A stretch of DNA of 64,000 nucleotides from Clonostachys chloroleuca (GCA_037952775.1 JBANAY010000003.1:12400001-12464000); one strand, 5' to 3'. Counted from the first letter of the stretch, positions 11,908 through 23,331 are shown. Numbers and translations: made by a program. The notes: generated by a model not told the origin, from the sequence alone.

Positions 11908-13359
11908 ATGGCGCCTGGAGCCTTGGGTGTTGATTCGCGAGTGATCCCATCCGTTGATGGGCCACAACCACCCTCTATTTTGGCTTCTGTTCTACATGGC
12001 CCTCGAGACCTCAGATTGGTAAGATAAATCCTTTTCATTCTCGACGGCTACCTCGACGCCAGGGGTCGAATTGAACATATGTACGCCGGATTTATAATGG
12101 AAATCTAGAGCTGACGTATATCATTCTTATCATTAGGAAGTCAGACGGCTTGAAGATCCCGCACCTGGGGAATTGCAAATTGCCGTTAAAACAACAGGTA
12201 TCTGCGGCTCTGATGTTTCTTACTATAAGAAATTTGCCAACGGCGACTTGTGTGCTTGTGAGCCCTTATCCCTAGGCCATGAATCCACTGGCGAAGTGGT
12301 TGCCATTGGTCCTCAGGTACGAGGCTTTGAGATTGGCGACCGAGTCGCTCTTGAAGTAGGAGTTGCATGCAATACCTGCGCGCTCTGTAGGAAGGGGAGA
12401 TATAATCTCTGCAAAAAGCTGAGGTTCAGAAGCAGTGCGAAGACATTCCCTCATTACCAGGGGACCCTTCAGGAGAGGATAAACCATCCAGCAGATTGGT
12501 GCCACAAGTACTGAGTGCCAGATAATTCTATTTGAAAAAGCGTGTTCTGACGGCTTATAGGCTCCCCGACCACGTGTCATATGATGCAGCAGCTCTGTTG
12601 GAGCCACTCTCAGTTGCCATACACGCAGTTAATCGTGCCAACATCACACCTGGCTCTACGGCCTTTGTCATAGGGGCCGGAACTGTTGGCCTGTTAACTG
12701 CTGCCATGGCAAGGCAAGCGGGCTGCACTTCTGTGACAATCACAGACATTGACCCTGGTAGAGTCAACTATGCTCTTTCAAAAGGGTTTGCAACCTCTGG
12801 ACATGTCGTACCCAGAAACATCAATGGCTCTCGTGGAAGTTCAGGAATATCGACTCCCGATGGAATCATGACGCCCGCGAGCTCATTCACATCTTCGGGC
12901 CCGTTTGATCAGGCCAAGGGGATTGCCGCGGAGATCCTGAACGAGTCCAACGTGGGCAATGGGTTCACGTTGGAAGAAGACGAGGATGGATTCGACGTCT
13001 CATTTGAGTGTACCGGCAAAGAAGTGTGCATGCACACGAGTCTATATGCCACAAAGGCTGGGGGCAAGGTTGTCATGGTCGGCATGGGCACCCCAGTCCA
13101 GACGCTGCCCCTTTCTGTTGCCCACCTCCGGGAGATCGATATCGTCGGCGTGTTCCGATACGCCAATACATACGCAACAGGGATCCGTCTTCTTTGCTCA
13201 TCGAATAAAAAAGGGCTCGGGTGGACTCTGCCGAACCTCGGTGACATGATCACACACCGCTTCAAGGGGCTGAGCGAAGCCAGTAAGGCATTCGAGTTGG
13301 CGAGCAGGACTTCAGATGATGATGGGAAACTGGTTATCAAGGTTGTGATCGAGCCTTAA
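11908..13359 (+). CDS. Zinc-dependent sorbitol/xylitol dehydrogenase-like medium-chain dehydrogenase
   Basis: Predicted NAD-dependent polyol or alcohol oxidoreductase. Exons are 11908-12018, 12137-12507 and 12561-13359, giving 426 residues. Intron 1 has GTAAGA with a GCTGAC branch. Intron 2 is 53 bp with an unusual GTACTG donor and a TCTGAC branch; removing it gives WCHKLPDHVSYDAAALLEPL. Catalytic-zinc ligands are visible at C60 (GICGSD) and H85-E86 (GHESTG). A structural zinc loop has C115, C118, C121 and C129. The Rossmann motif is GAGTVGLLTA, and the acidic residue in TDID suggests NAD+ over NADP+. The protein is longer than typical sorbitol dehydrogenases (about 350) owing to a Ser/Gly/Thr-rich insertion in the nucleotide-binding domain and an N-terminal extension. 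The exact polyol substrate cannot be told from sequence. Confidence 0.9.
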
Positions 13360-13779
13360 TAAGAAAAGACTGCTCAGCTGACATAATATTCTTGCAAATG
13401 GGTTAATGGGCTGAATGGGCTGAATGGGCTGAATGGGGCCCTTTTGCTGATGGATGAGGATGAGCATCAGGGTCTCGGGGCATTTGGCAGGGGCTTGTGG
13501 CTGGTTCGTCGAATAATGATTTCTGGATTTCTTTGTTTGATGGTAGTAGAAAGGTCAAAAATTGCCGACATTGTTGTATGTACTCGCGAATAGAACAGAT
13601 TGTTTCAAGTCACTCAATACGCGTGACGACCCATGTTAGAAGTCGGATTGATGGTCATAGAGAGGGAAGGTCATTACATTCCAAATTCCATAAACATGCG
13701 TGTCTACCTGAATTCCTAAAACGCCAAGCTCATGTAAAAAGTTAAAGCATCCTAATAGTGCATTCATAAGCTTTCCTTT
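13360..13779. other. Convergent 3' spacer between the dehydrogenase and CSN6
   Basis: A 420-bp region between two stop codons on opposite strands. It contains the tandem 9-mers at 13402-13437 and no supported gene. Confidence 0.6.
13402..13437. repeat. Short tandem repeat, 9-bp unit CTGAATGGG
   Basis: Three perfect copies of CTGAATGGG (13411-13437) preceded by one degenerate copy GTTAATGGG. It lies just 3' of the dehydrogenase stop codon. Confidence 0.9.
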
Positions 13780-15093
13780 TTATATGATGATGTCTCCAGC
13801 ACTGTTTAAGACGCTGTACGGCCCTGCCTGGGTTTCAAAGTCTCCCCGTCTGTTCGGCGGCTTAGCATGCTCCACGACGCCAAACTTCTTCCCGACCTCT
13901 CTGGCCTGGGTGGTGCTCTGCATGATGTTGTTGAGGAGTTCGGTCAGATTGACGTCGTTGACTTGCTGGAGGAATTCCTGTTCGAATGACTGCTTGTCCG
14001 AGGGGATGATCAGATCAAGCCGTGAGATGAGGGCCTGAATCTGACGCAAGACTGGTAGAGAGGGAACGGTGCTGTCCACATCCATGCTATCATCATCCGA
14101 CGGCTCCCCGCTTACGAAGGAAGGCGGCAGCTTGGCGAGATAGGACCCGATGAGCTGGATTCTGGACTGGAGCATCTTGATGGCGTTGGCCTTGGCGGTG
14201 AGCGCGGCGATGATCTCCTCCTCCTCCCGCGTCAGGGCCTCGTCCCCAGACTTCTCCTCCTCGGCCTCGTTCTCCACGATCCGGCGCTTCCCCTTGCTGT
14301 TCGTCTCGATGGAGCGTGACGGCTTCTCCTCCTTGGGCGTGTTGACGGCGGCGCTACCGCCGCCACCGGCCACGTAGTTCATGCTGATCATCTCGGTCTC
14401 GTCCGTCTCCACGGAATAGTGAAGCTCCCTGAATCTGATCTGTGCGGCTACCTCTGCATCGTCCATGTTCCTGTCCTCGGTGCTGTCAGGGGCGGCCTTG
14501 CCGCTTCCCTCGACCTCCCAGTTGCTCTCGTAGATGGTGAGCGGCAGTGTGCCGCCCGCGGAGTGGCTGAGCACCTGGTCGGGGTGGAATGCTAGGAGAA
14601 TGGCAGACTCGTTGTATTCGCTCAGAAAAATACGATGGAGGTCGAGTATGGAGGGCGAGGGGCCGGATAGCGGGAGGAGGGTGTACCAGCCGACAAAGTC
14701 GAGCTGGCGGTCCTGGTGGACCTTCTTCACTAGTTGAGAGCGTCAGCATGACTTGTCCAAGGGAAAGATGCGAGGCGGGGGCTCATCGTCGTTACTTTGT
14801 TCATATCTTTTTTGGAAGCCGTCCAGGTGGATGGAATATCCTCCAGAAGCTTGGGCGCCTGGCTGGGTGTGAACGTCGAAGGCATGCTCGATGGTGATCT
14901 CTCGACCGTTCTGCTGGCCCAGCAGAGCACCGATCAAAGGGCCATCCTGCTTGCGGAGGGTATGCCGTGTGATGTAATCGGAGATTGAGAGGAGAACTAG
15001 CGGGTGAAGAATGACTTGGAGCTCGGAGCTTCCTTGTGTCGAGATCAGCGGATTCACCTGGGGCGTTCCCTGGTCCTCGCTGGCGGGTGCCAT
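13780..15093 (-). CDS. CSN6: COP9 signalosome subunit 6 (CSN6), MPN- protein
   Basis: A non-catalytic MPN-domain subunit of the COP9 signalosome, which removes Nedd8 from cullins; it is expected in nucleus and cytoplasm. Exons are 15093-14796 and 14729-13780, giving 415 residues. The intron (14795-14730) has GTAACG, GCTGAC and CTAG; splicing creates EQMKKVHQDRQLDFVGWYTL. Residues about 25-170 are the MPN domain (LQVILHPLVLLSISDYITRH, GPLIGALLGQQNGREITIEH). The position where active JAMM proteases have His-x-His reads VGWYTLLPLSGP, so the zinc ligands are absent, as expected for CSN6. The C-terminal half has helices (MLQSRIQLIGSYLAKLPP, LISRLDLIIPSDKQSFEQEF) typical of the subunit. A Gly-rich and acidic linker separates the two halves. 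The start MAPASEDQG is the first ATG of the open frame. Confidence 0.93.
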
Positions 15094-15340
15094 TCTTGCT
15101 TTCGCTGGTTGCACTGGGCTTGGGTAAACCAACTGTCGCAGAGAAGAGTCAAGAGTTGGCGTAGCTGGAGCGAATGTAAGCTTTAAGGGTTGAAGTCCGC
15201 GCCGCCAGACAGGCTGGTGTTGTCTTGTGGTTGGTGCCTGGTCTCGGATCTTTACACTTTCGGGATGAAGCTGCGCCTGCCCCGCGTTGCGTCCTAGACA
15301 GACAAACGGGACGCTAGGCAACGCTGTAAGGCGGTAGCCT

Positions 15341-15363
15341 GTAGGTACTACCAGGTACCTACC
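15341..15363. promoter_or_regulatory. AGGTA/TACCT motif cluster upstream of CSN6
   Basis: GTAGGTACTACC followed by AGGTACCTACC. It belongs to a recurrent motif class seen in several spacers of this window; its regulatory meaning is inferred from position only. Confidence 0.35.
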
Positions 15364-16410
15364 GCCAGCACACAGAGGTGGGTACATGGGGAGCTGAACC
15401 ACCAAGCAGGGTTTCACATGCTTTTCCTTACGCTTGGTCGGAGCTCAATGGGCTGGGGTAGCTCCCAGCCGTGTATGAAGAAAGGGATTCTTGTATTGTG
15501 TTGTGCCTTATCAGCCAAGTTCACATGAGCGAAGAGCATACGCTTCTAAGAGCTACCTGTAAGATATCCCCAGAGCTCCAGGAGCAGCACTAAAGGCGGC
15601 GGATATAAGTGGCCACCGAGCTTGGCCAGCCTCGGATGACTAATCCCGCCCAGGTCTGACGGGGAAGGCACGCAAAATCACACACAAACCTGCCTCTGCC
15701 AAGTAATATTGGCCACATAGAGAATCCCTATCTGATGGTGGTTGCATCCCTGATATGCGAGCTGGGAGTCTGCCCGGGTTCTGGAGATATGTCTGGACTG
15801 TGCCAAGCTTGGAGGGAGAACCGGGCCTGCGGGGCAAACGCGGGACGCCGCCACTGGGGTGGCACCATCCTTGTGCATGCATGCAACAGGTCCTTCTTTT
15901 GCCTAATGATAGTACAGGAAATATGAAGAAGGCGGACAGACACAAGGCTGCCTTTGTTCCCCTCCTCCAACCCTCACAAACCCGTCGTACACGCCTTCCA
16001 GCGATGCTCGAATAGCCCTGTGCTGTATCTGAACCCCGGCCTTGGTCAGGGGCAACGTCGATTCAGACCTCGAGGCTCCCAGTGCCTAGTTGGATGTTGG
16101 TGATTTCCATTGTAGCTGCCCTAAGTTGGCATATACAATTGTGGCGCTGAGTGTTTGAAGCGGCAGTGTTGGGGAGACCTCTCACGGTGTGGTCGCCATC
16201 TATCAAGGGTACGTTACTATAAATACTACGATCCTTGACCTTCCCTACCGTTTGAAGCTGCAAATCGACCATGCATATTGCCACGCATCCAAAGCTTCAA
16301 TGGAAGTCTAGATAAAAACAATTACCTACTAAGGCCATGCTAATGATCCACTACTAGAATATACATCCATTTCCCTTGGACACAGAACCAATCTGCTTGT
16401 CAGGGAACAG

Positions 16411-16423
16411 CCCCCCCCCCCCC
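16411..16423. repeat. Poly-C homopolymer (13 C)
   Basis: Thirteen consecutive C residues, about 60 bp upstream of the start of the 235-aa protein gene. The length may be unreliable in sequencing. Confidence 0.85.
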
Positions 16424-16480
16424 GAATCATCAATCTGATCAATCAACGGTCTAATCTTGTTCAGCATCAAACAATCTATC

Positions 16481-17188
16481 ATGGCTAATGATTCGGACGG
16501 GTCTCGTCTGCTGAAAAGGCCAAAGTGCGATTCGACAGATGCCCAAGCCTATGCCGAGCCTAAGAAAGCTCGACTAGAGCATAGCAAAAGTGGCAACTTA
16601 CCAGCTGTATTACAGCCATCTCCCCCAATGACAGATGAGGGCAATGAATCGAAAAACAGATCAATGGGGTGGAACACGCAGTTTGGAGAGACTTCGTTTG
16701 GTACACATGCAGAGCCGGTTGTTGATACACCGCCTCTCTCTCCCAAATCGACGTCCAGGACCGACGCTTCTGCTGACTTTCTTCCCGACGCCTCTGAGAT
16801 GGATATCCAGGTTCTTTTTACCACATTGACCCCGGAAACCGAGATGGAAATGGAAAATATCGAAAATTTATGGGGATTATCCGGCCAAGATGCTAGCGAG
16901 TTTGGAAGCAACTCTTCAAGCATTGATCCCTCAACGTGCCAGCTTCCTTGGGGCGTCCCATTCCAAAAGGAACCCTTGGCGAGCTTGAAAGATATCAAGG
17001 AGCGGAAATGTGATCAAGCCTTCGGCCATCCCTTGAACTATTTCCAAGGGATCCCGATCGGACTCGAGTACCAGACCTTTTCGTATGCTGGTAGCGACCA
17101 TGTACACTCTTTCTCCAGCTCTGACGCTGAAGATGACATCTCATCACAAGCCGACTCTGAATCTTTCATGTCCGTTGCTCCGCCTTGA
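16481..17188 (+). CDS. Hypothetical protein, acidic and Ser-rich (235 aa, possibly longer by a second exon)
   Basis: I do not recognise a family. The ATG at 16481 opens MANDSDGSRLLKRPK, followed by a basic KKARLEHSK patch that could act as a nuclear localisation signal. A TPPLSPKSTS stretch is a potential phosphorylation site for proline-directed kinases. The middle is acidic (TPETEMEMENIENLWGL) and the C-terminus is Ser/Asp/Glu-rich (SSSDAEDDISSQADSES). The whole chain is predicted by eye to be largely disordered. Codon use is like that of neighbouring genes, which favours a real gene. A possible intron 17170-17226 (GTCCGT donor, GCTAAC branch, TTAG acceptor) would replace the last six residues and extend the protein to 265 residues, ending at 17335. 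No membrane segment or signal peptide is seen. Confidence 0.6.
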   Translation: MANDSDGSRLLKRPKCDSTDAQAYAEPKKARLEHSKSGNLPAVLQPSPPMTDEGNESKNRSMGWNTQFGETSFGTHAEPVVDTPPLSPKSTSRTDASADFLPDASEMDIQVLFTTLTPETEMEMENIENLWGLSGQDASEFGSNSSSIDPSTCQLPWGVPFQKEPLASLKDIKERKCDQAFGHPLNYFQGIPIGLEYQTFSYAGSDHVHSFSSSDAEDDISSQADSESFMSVAPP

Positions 17189-17671
17189 ATCAATTTGTCT
17201 TACAAGCTGCTAACAAAGTCGATTAGAATCAGCATGGATGAACGAGATATCCAGCAACCCGCCCGCTCTACGTCATCGGAATCCTTGTCCCAAGATGCCA
17301 AGGGCTTTTTCTACGAGGATAATTTTGGGACCTGATGACGGACTCCCATCGTTGGTTGGGTTTTGAGAACTCAAGACACTCTCGTCTTATTCATTTTTTT
17401 TGAGGGAAGCAAGACGTAATCACACCTTTTCTTTCCAACATTTTTACTCCTTATTTCTTTCGAAACGGTAGAATCCGAGAAAACGGACACACGCACACAC
17501 ACACAAATATTCCCAAGTTTTGGCAAGCGTATTTGCTTTCATTTACCGCACATCACTCAATAATTTTTAATCTTTCCACCAAGTTCAGAAGCAAGCAAGC
17601 AAGCAACATCGAGTCTTAGAATGACAACCATAGAAATACCCATTGAATATAGAACCTATCATTTCATCGAG

Positions 17672-18019
17672 CTACTCCCCCTCTGCCCCCCTCCTCAGAG
17701 TCCTCGAGTTCTCCCTCATCAGCTGCGCACTCCTCTCACGAGCCAGCCTCTCCAGGATGGCCATGTTCTCCCTGTCCCCGAGCTCCTTCGCCTTGATGTA
17801 GCAGCGCATGAGCCGCGCGTGATCGCACTCGTAGCTCGTGCGGTTCTCCTGGAACAGAGTCGGTCCGTGGTGGCATCCCGCGCACGTGTCCGGGATATAC
17901 CTCCATTCTACAATGTTGGGGTGCGACGTGTCTGAGTCTTTGCAGGGGCAGTTGGGCACCCTCTGAGTGTGGTCGAGGGTGTGGCCGCATGCCATTGTGG
18001 TTCGTACGGTTTCGCACAT
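17672..18019 (-). CDS. Cys-rich small hypothetical protein (115 aa)
   Basis: A single-exon frame from ATG 18019 to the TAG at 17672. The N-terminal two thirds carry Cys and His in zinc-finger-like spacing: MCETVRTTMACGH, then NCPC, DTCAGCHH, and SYECDHARLMRCY. The last third is a charged helix (KELGDRENMAILERLARERS). Small proteins opening with MCET and a CGH motif are a familiar uncharacterised group in filamentous fungi, but I cannot name a function. Zinc binding is inferred from the residues. No signal peptide is visible, so a secreted effector is unlikely. The frame continues upstream of the ATG without another ATG, so an unseen 5' exon is possible. Confidence 0.6.
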   Translation of the reverse strand: MCETVRTTMACGHTLDHTQRVPNCPCKDSDTSHPNIVEWRYIPDTCAGCHHGPTLFQENRTSYECDHARLMRCYIKAKELGDRENMAILERLARERSAQLMRENSRTLRRGAEGE

Positions 18020-18510
18020 CTCGAGCTGGCTAAACGTGCGGTCAACTTGCCTTGCAGTCACGTAGGATACAGATGACCAGAAGTCAGATACTAAGTATGC
18101 AAATCAATGCAAGTGATCTCTGGGGTACAAGTGTGATTTATAAGTCCTGAACCAATGCTGTTCTGCCCTCTACACTTTGTCCAACGGTTTAGCACCAGAT
18201 CTTTGTTTCTTGCTAAGACTACTTCGCTTCCAGCAGGTTGCAAAGCCGAAGTGTTAGGAAACTTGGCACGGGGCTCTTTTGTCTCCAAATACTAATCTCA
18301 ACGGGTTAGGGGAGTTGGTCTAGTTAATGAAAGCTCAATGCAAGTAGTGTATTGCTCGTCTATAATGGGGGTAATGAAAAAACATATATGAGTTAAAATA
18401 AAAACTCCTCCCAAGCGCTCCTGTTCACAAATGCCAGCCCATTTTCATCCCAGCGCCAATGCGAGCCCATATCATACATATCCAACGAGCCCATCTCGAA
18501 TCCCAATGCC
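18020..18510. other. Spacer between the Cys-rich gene and CDC45
   Basis: A 490-bp region holding the promoter of the Cys-rich gene and the 3' end of CDC45, both on the minus strand. Nothing else is recognised. Confidence 0.6.
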
Positions 18511-21237
18511 CTAGCCCACGACAGTCTTCATGCTGAGACTCTCCAGGAAGCCACCCAGATCCTCTTTCCTCACTTCGACCACGCAGTTGTCAAAGCTGTC
18601 TATCCGAACCCGAGCATTTGTTTCCGACACAACCTCGGCAAAGGCAATGCCGAACTTGTTCAGACCATAGCTTTTCTTATCACGGTCCTCCATTTCATCA
18701 TCATCTGAGTCATCGTCCGAACCTGACGCATCTGACGCCTCAGACTCCGTTTCCAACTCTTCATCCTCATCTTGGCCAGCTTCCATCTTTGCCGCCCGCT
18801 TCTCTTCCCTTATTTTCTGTTTTATTTTCTTTGCTTCTTCCTTCTTCTTCGCCTTGGCCTCTCGCTCCTCCTGTTTTCTTTTCACTGCTTCGCGGTCGAG
18901 AAAGGCGGTATCAGGGCCGCCACCACCGCCGGTGCCGACAACAACATACGTCCCTCGCTTCTCATCCAGACCGGCTACGACCAGAGGGGTTCCGCGTCCG
19001 CCGTGAGATAGCTTTCCATGAGCCTCTTTTTCCTGCTCACCCAGAGCCTCACCGATCCAGAGCGAGAGTTTTGTTAGAGCAGCAGGATGGGTAAATAATG
19101 CAACGTCTGGTCCATCTTTGACAACGCACATCCGGAAAGCACGGAGATGCTTGATTTGCTTCTTGTTAATGAGTGAAGTTCCCGTGCGGTAGATAGCACG
19201 GTGCAGGAACTGTGCGGTGGGCAGACCGGCCTTGAGAGCGTCGATGCTAAGGTTATCATCATGTTAGCTTGTCGTCACCTTTACACGAAAAGGGCAGAAT
19301 AATGAGGCTCGCTTACTCTTCCAGTGCGTCATAGGCTTCCCAGAACCGGGCCACCCACTCTTCAGCTTGTGCGCTGAAATCGAACCCTTCGTCGGGATCC
19401 TGGGAGGCCTGTGCGGCTGTGACCGGAGCTTCTGGCAAAGATTGGGCGTGCTTCCCAACCTCCAACAAGGCACCAATGACAACTCCCACATCTTCAGCAC
19501 TAAGAGTTGCTCGCCATCCCCAGCTCCTGACGAAACCCCAGCCGTCCTTGGCGCCCCCGCGATCCTTCCCGTCGGTATCCACAGCGGGAACCATCTCATC
19601 AAGATTGTATAAAGACCCGTACTTGAGGAGCTTCGCTCGGAGTTCCCTTTTTAGCATCATATCCATGTGCGTGTAGTTTTGTTTGCATTGTGCCAAGCTG
19701 ACACCCATCTTCGCGAGCAGCTTGTGAAGGCGTTTGATTCCGGTCTCGCTCCAAGTTTTTAGACGAGAGAACAGGTATGGGGAGTGCAACATACTGTCGT
19801 ACAAGCTCCAGTGTCGAATAAGTAGGAACCTCGGCTCAGGAGACAGTCGAATGCCAGTGTCCTCGGGGTTTCGAGCAGTGGTGGGAATTATTCCTGTATT
19901 CTCAGGGGCAACCTTTCCGTTGGTGATTTCTGGCGGGTTGAGTCTCCGGACTTCATCACGCAGAAGTTGACGTATGCGTGCACCACGCAAACCCAGCCAG
20001 CCTGTGGGCTTCCTCCTATCCGATGACCTTACAGGCGCCGCTATACCAGCCGAAGAGCGTCCGTAGAGCTCCATCGAAGTAACTCCAACAATTGTTAGCC
20101 AAAGAAGGTCATTGTCTTCGCGACCGAGCTCCGATGCGAGAGAGTACATCATCGATGATATGGGTTCTGCGAAATAGGAACCGTTTCGATAGTATTGACG
20201 AATAACTGATTCGTGAGTTCGCCGCATTCGTAGTAAGCGTTTCCTCAACGATCGAGCGGACGGAGCTGGTGCTTCTTGGGCAGCTGACGGAGGCTCAATG
20301 GGATCACTCGATAGGCCTAAATATGGTTCTCGTAATGATACTAATCCTCGCGGTTGAGGCCTCTGAGGAGAGGAATCTGGGATCGGAGTCGACTGGGGAG
20401 AAGTTAGCACCAACAACAAAAATGCGGTTCGACTATGGATGTCAGACATACCGAATTGCTCCTCCTTCGTTGCCTGGGCCGGCTGTCCTCATCGTCGCTA
20501 TCTTCAAAATCATGTCCATCCGACAAGCTCTTCCTCTTTTGCCCTGCGCGAGGGGACTGTTGGCCGTCATTATCCTCATCCCCATCCGCACCTCCGTCGC
20601 TCTCGTCGTCGTCAGAGCCTAGATCTTCCCCATTGTCTTCAACCTCGGGCATATCCAACAGTGCGAGATACGCGTCACGCTCCCCAGTCAAATCCACCTC
20701 AACATCACCGTCATCGAAAACAACGATACCGCCCTTGCCCGGATTGTATACTCTTTGGATTCGGCCTTCCGTCACACCATGCGGAGTTCTGGACTGGTAC
20801 GAGCTTGAATTCTCCGCGGCTGGTTCTAATGGGAAGCCGCCGAATACATTGCCCAAGTTCCAGGGTCGGTGGGCATCAATGACCCATACCTCGACACCGG
20901 AGTAAGGGGCTTCGGGTTGGCTTTCAAGACCGAGGACTTCCCCAAGATCCATCATACCTCCGACACCAAGGCACACGACGACGCCTCCACTACCGCCCTG
21001 GGACTCCATCATTGGGGCTACCAGTTCGGCACCCGCCTTCTCGAGATCGCTGTACCCGGCTACAGGGTGAATCTTGTGTGGGATATAGTCATGCTTGAGG
21101 AGTCTCGTCAGGATTCGGCACGCACATAATGCATCGGGTTCTAATGCGACGAGGATAAGGACCGGCGGGGACAGTGGATGTCGCGTGGCTTGCAGATGCG
21201 AGTACAGTTTTGATATTAAGGAGCGTGGAAGATACAT
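18511..21237 (-). CDS. CDC45: Cdc45, replication initiation/CMG helicase component
   Basis: Cdc45 joins Mcm2-7 and GINS to form the replicative helicase. Exons are 21237-20452, 20392-19317 and 19246-18511, giving 865 residues. Intron 1 (20451-20393) has GTATGT and CCAG; intron 2 (19316-19247) has GTAAGC and TTAG. The N-terminus MYLPRSLISKLYSHLQ and the following VLILVALEPDALCACRIL and DYIPHKIHPVAGY are diagnostic, as are VWVIDAHRPWNLGNVF, LLWLTIVGVTSMELYGR, RFLLIRHWSLYDSMLHSPYL and LHRAIYRTGTSLINKKQIKH. Two acidic disordered stretches (about residues 200-260, and in the C-terminal third) are also usual for fungal orthologues. The protein ends with RVRIDSFDNCVVEVRKEDL. The ATG at 21237 is preferred because the frame upstream has no other ATG. 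Confidence 0.95.
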
Positions 21238-22707
21238 GGCTAGCGGGCTCTGCACGTATGTTCCTCCCTATTCTTGAAAGACGCATGAAATGCCGGTTTT
21301 TCGTGAGGTCGTAGGCTGCTGGATGAGATACAAGGTGGGCAAGGTTTACTGCGACGCGAACTTGGACACAGGTCGTCGAGGGCGTATCTAAAGGGCGAGG
21401 GACATTACATGTGACGGAGGCAGCGCGGGTTATGAATGACAAGGATCATGTAGATAAAATAAAATGCACAATTAAAGAAAGAAAAAGATGACGCCTATGC
21501 CAATGCTGTAGGAATCCAGTGAAACTGAGACAGACCGAGCGGGTAGTCGTGATGCAAGGAGGGCATTGGGTCGAATGGAGCAGGTACTTTAAATTGAATC
21601 AGCACTTTTCCAGACTGTTTACGCGTGTGAGCGATCGAGGACGCGCCTGGCGAGACGCGCTTGCCCAATTGGAGAGGGGTAACAGCGGCGATAGAATGCT
21701 GACATAAGGCGGGATGCTCATTGCCCTAGACTTTGAGTGCCCGTCTTGGAAGTACCTAGATGAGAACTAGATATGGTAGTATTTGTCATATGACTTTGTT
21801 TGAATCGTTTGCCGAAGACGGGAAAGTATCTTTACACAATGCGATACTTTGACCAAGCTACAGTTGAATGGCTGTGAGAATCCCTTGGCCACAACGGTCA
21901 CGGATTTTGCCTGTCCATATCTCAGCGCAGTAATAGCGCGATGCCTGCCCGAACTGAATCCCTGGAATCAATGCCTCTGTCTGCAAGTGTTTCTTGCTGT
22001 CTCGATGCTCTCTGAAACCGTGCTGTTCCATATCTGCACCTGTCTAATTGCATTAGTGGGCAAGGCAATAATACCACTCTACATTGGCACGGTACACCGC
22101 ACACCGCAGATGGCTCGGGCTGCCTGCCAGACCCATTGGCTGCTGCAATATGCAAACTCCTGCATGCAGTTTGGCCAACCGAGCGTTATGGAAGCTGGCT
22201 GATGTTCAGATGCAACGTGACCATCCAATGCATCCAAGAGGTGGGCTTGCTGCTGCAGACCAGGTTCAACCGCAGCAACCGCTAAAGGAAACCGCTACCC
22301 GCTCCAGTTAGTGCCTCGGGCTGCCCGAGTCAGTTGGACAGAGCCATGACGTCCAGCGCTAATGTTACTGACTCGGCACTAAACATGCACGCCATAATAG
22401 CCTACCCAGAGGAAAAAGGGAAAAGCAATGGCTATTCCGTGCTGCGAGTTTGGATCTATTAGGAGGGGTGCAGACGCAACACTGCCGATGCTGTGCGCCC
22501 GCTGCAGCCGTTGCACCACGGCTCTATTATAGCAGATGGCACCCAAGCCCCTGGGACCACACGTTTCGAGCCATGCCTGATTCGCGAGCCAACGAGGTCA
22601 TCTCTGCAGGGCTCCTCTTTGCTCTTCCCGAGGACGCCAAGTTGCAGTCTTGGCGCTGGGCGCTAATGCCAAGCTGCACGCACTTCGTCTGCACATAGAA
22701 GCACTTT

Positions 22708-22760
22708 GCTTTTTCTTTTTCTTTTTCATTTTCCTTTCTTTTTTCCTTCGTCTTCTCGTC
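22708..22760. repeat. Polypyrimidine (T/C) tract
   Basis: About 50 bases of almost pure T and C in the CDC45/methyltransferase spacer, low complexity. Confidence 0.7.
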
Positions 22761-23305
22761 TCGAGGGATTACTCATGCAAACACGTTTTGTTAAGTAATA
22801 GCAACTTGGATGCAGGACGCAATTCCACACGCCCCTCACCCGAGCCGCAGTCACAACCAACAAGACAGATCTGGGTATTCCCCAGCCCTCGGAAACGGCT
22901 GCCCAATGCCCTGCCTCGGGCGGCCGAGCAAAGCACCCAAGCAGAGACAACAAGGTGCAGTCCACGTCACTCTGCTATCATCCCGGCCGCGATGTGCGTC
23001 TCTTGTCCCGAGGAGGGGTTGGATACAATGCATAGGTGGCCATACACCCACCATCATGCAGCTGCGGGTTCGGGCTTCCCATCATGTAAGTGAATATGTA
23101 TGTGTGAGGGGGAGATACCGACCAATAAGTCCCAGCCACCTTACCGATTTCCCGGGCCGCGACTGGAGAGCCCACCGCATGCCGTGCTATGACAACCCCT
23201 CCGTTCCACTCCATTGGGAGCAGAGGGCTAGGAAGAGCCCACCTGGGGAGATTAAATCAGCATCCCCCCGACCAACATCTGCCTCCAAGTGGGCGAGCAG
23301 CCTGG

Positions 23306-23331
23306 CCTACCTTACCCAGGAAGGTAGGTAG
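23306..23331. promoter_or_regulatory. CCTACC...GGTAGGTAG inverted motif pair
   Basis: CCTACCTTACC followed by AAGGTAGGTAG, able to pair as a small hairpin. One of the recurrent spacer motifs, 1 kb upstream of the methyltransferase gene. Confidence 0.35.

Larger units (their letters stand above)
15094..16480. other. Divergent CSN6 / 235-aa protein intergenic region
   Basis: About 1.4 kb with no supported gene. It contains an AGGTAC/ACCTACC cluster at 15341-15363, 250 bp upstream of CSN6, and a run of 13 C residues at 16411-16423. Confidence 0.6.

Noticed and set aside
13850..14730. Several open frames on the strand opposite to CSN6
   Set aside because: They are mirror frames of a clearly assigned gene.
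22810..23331. 173-codon open frame in the CDC45/methyltransferase spacer
   Set aside because: No family resemblance, and overlapped by other open frames on both strands.
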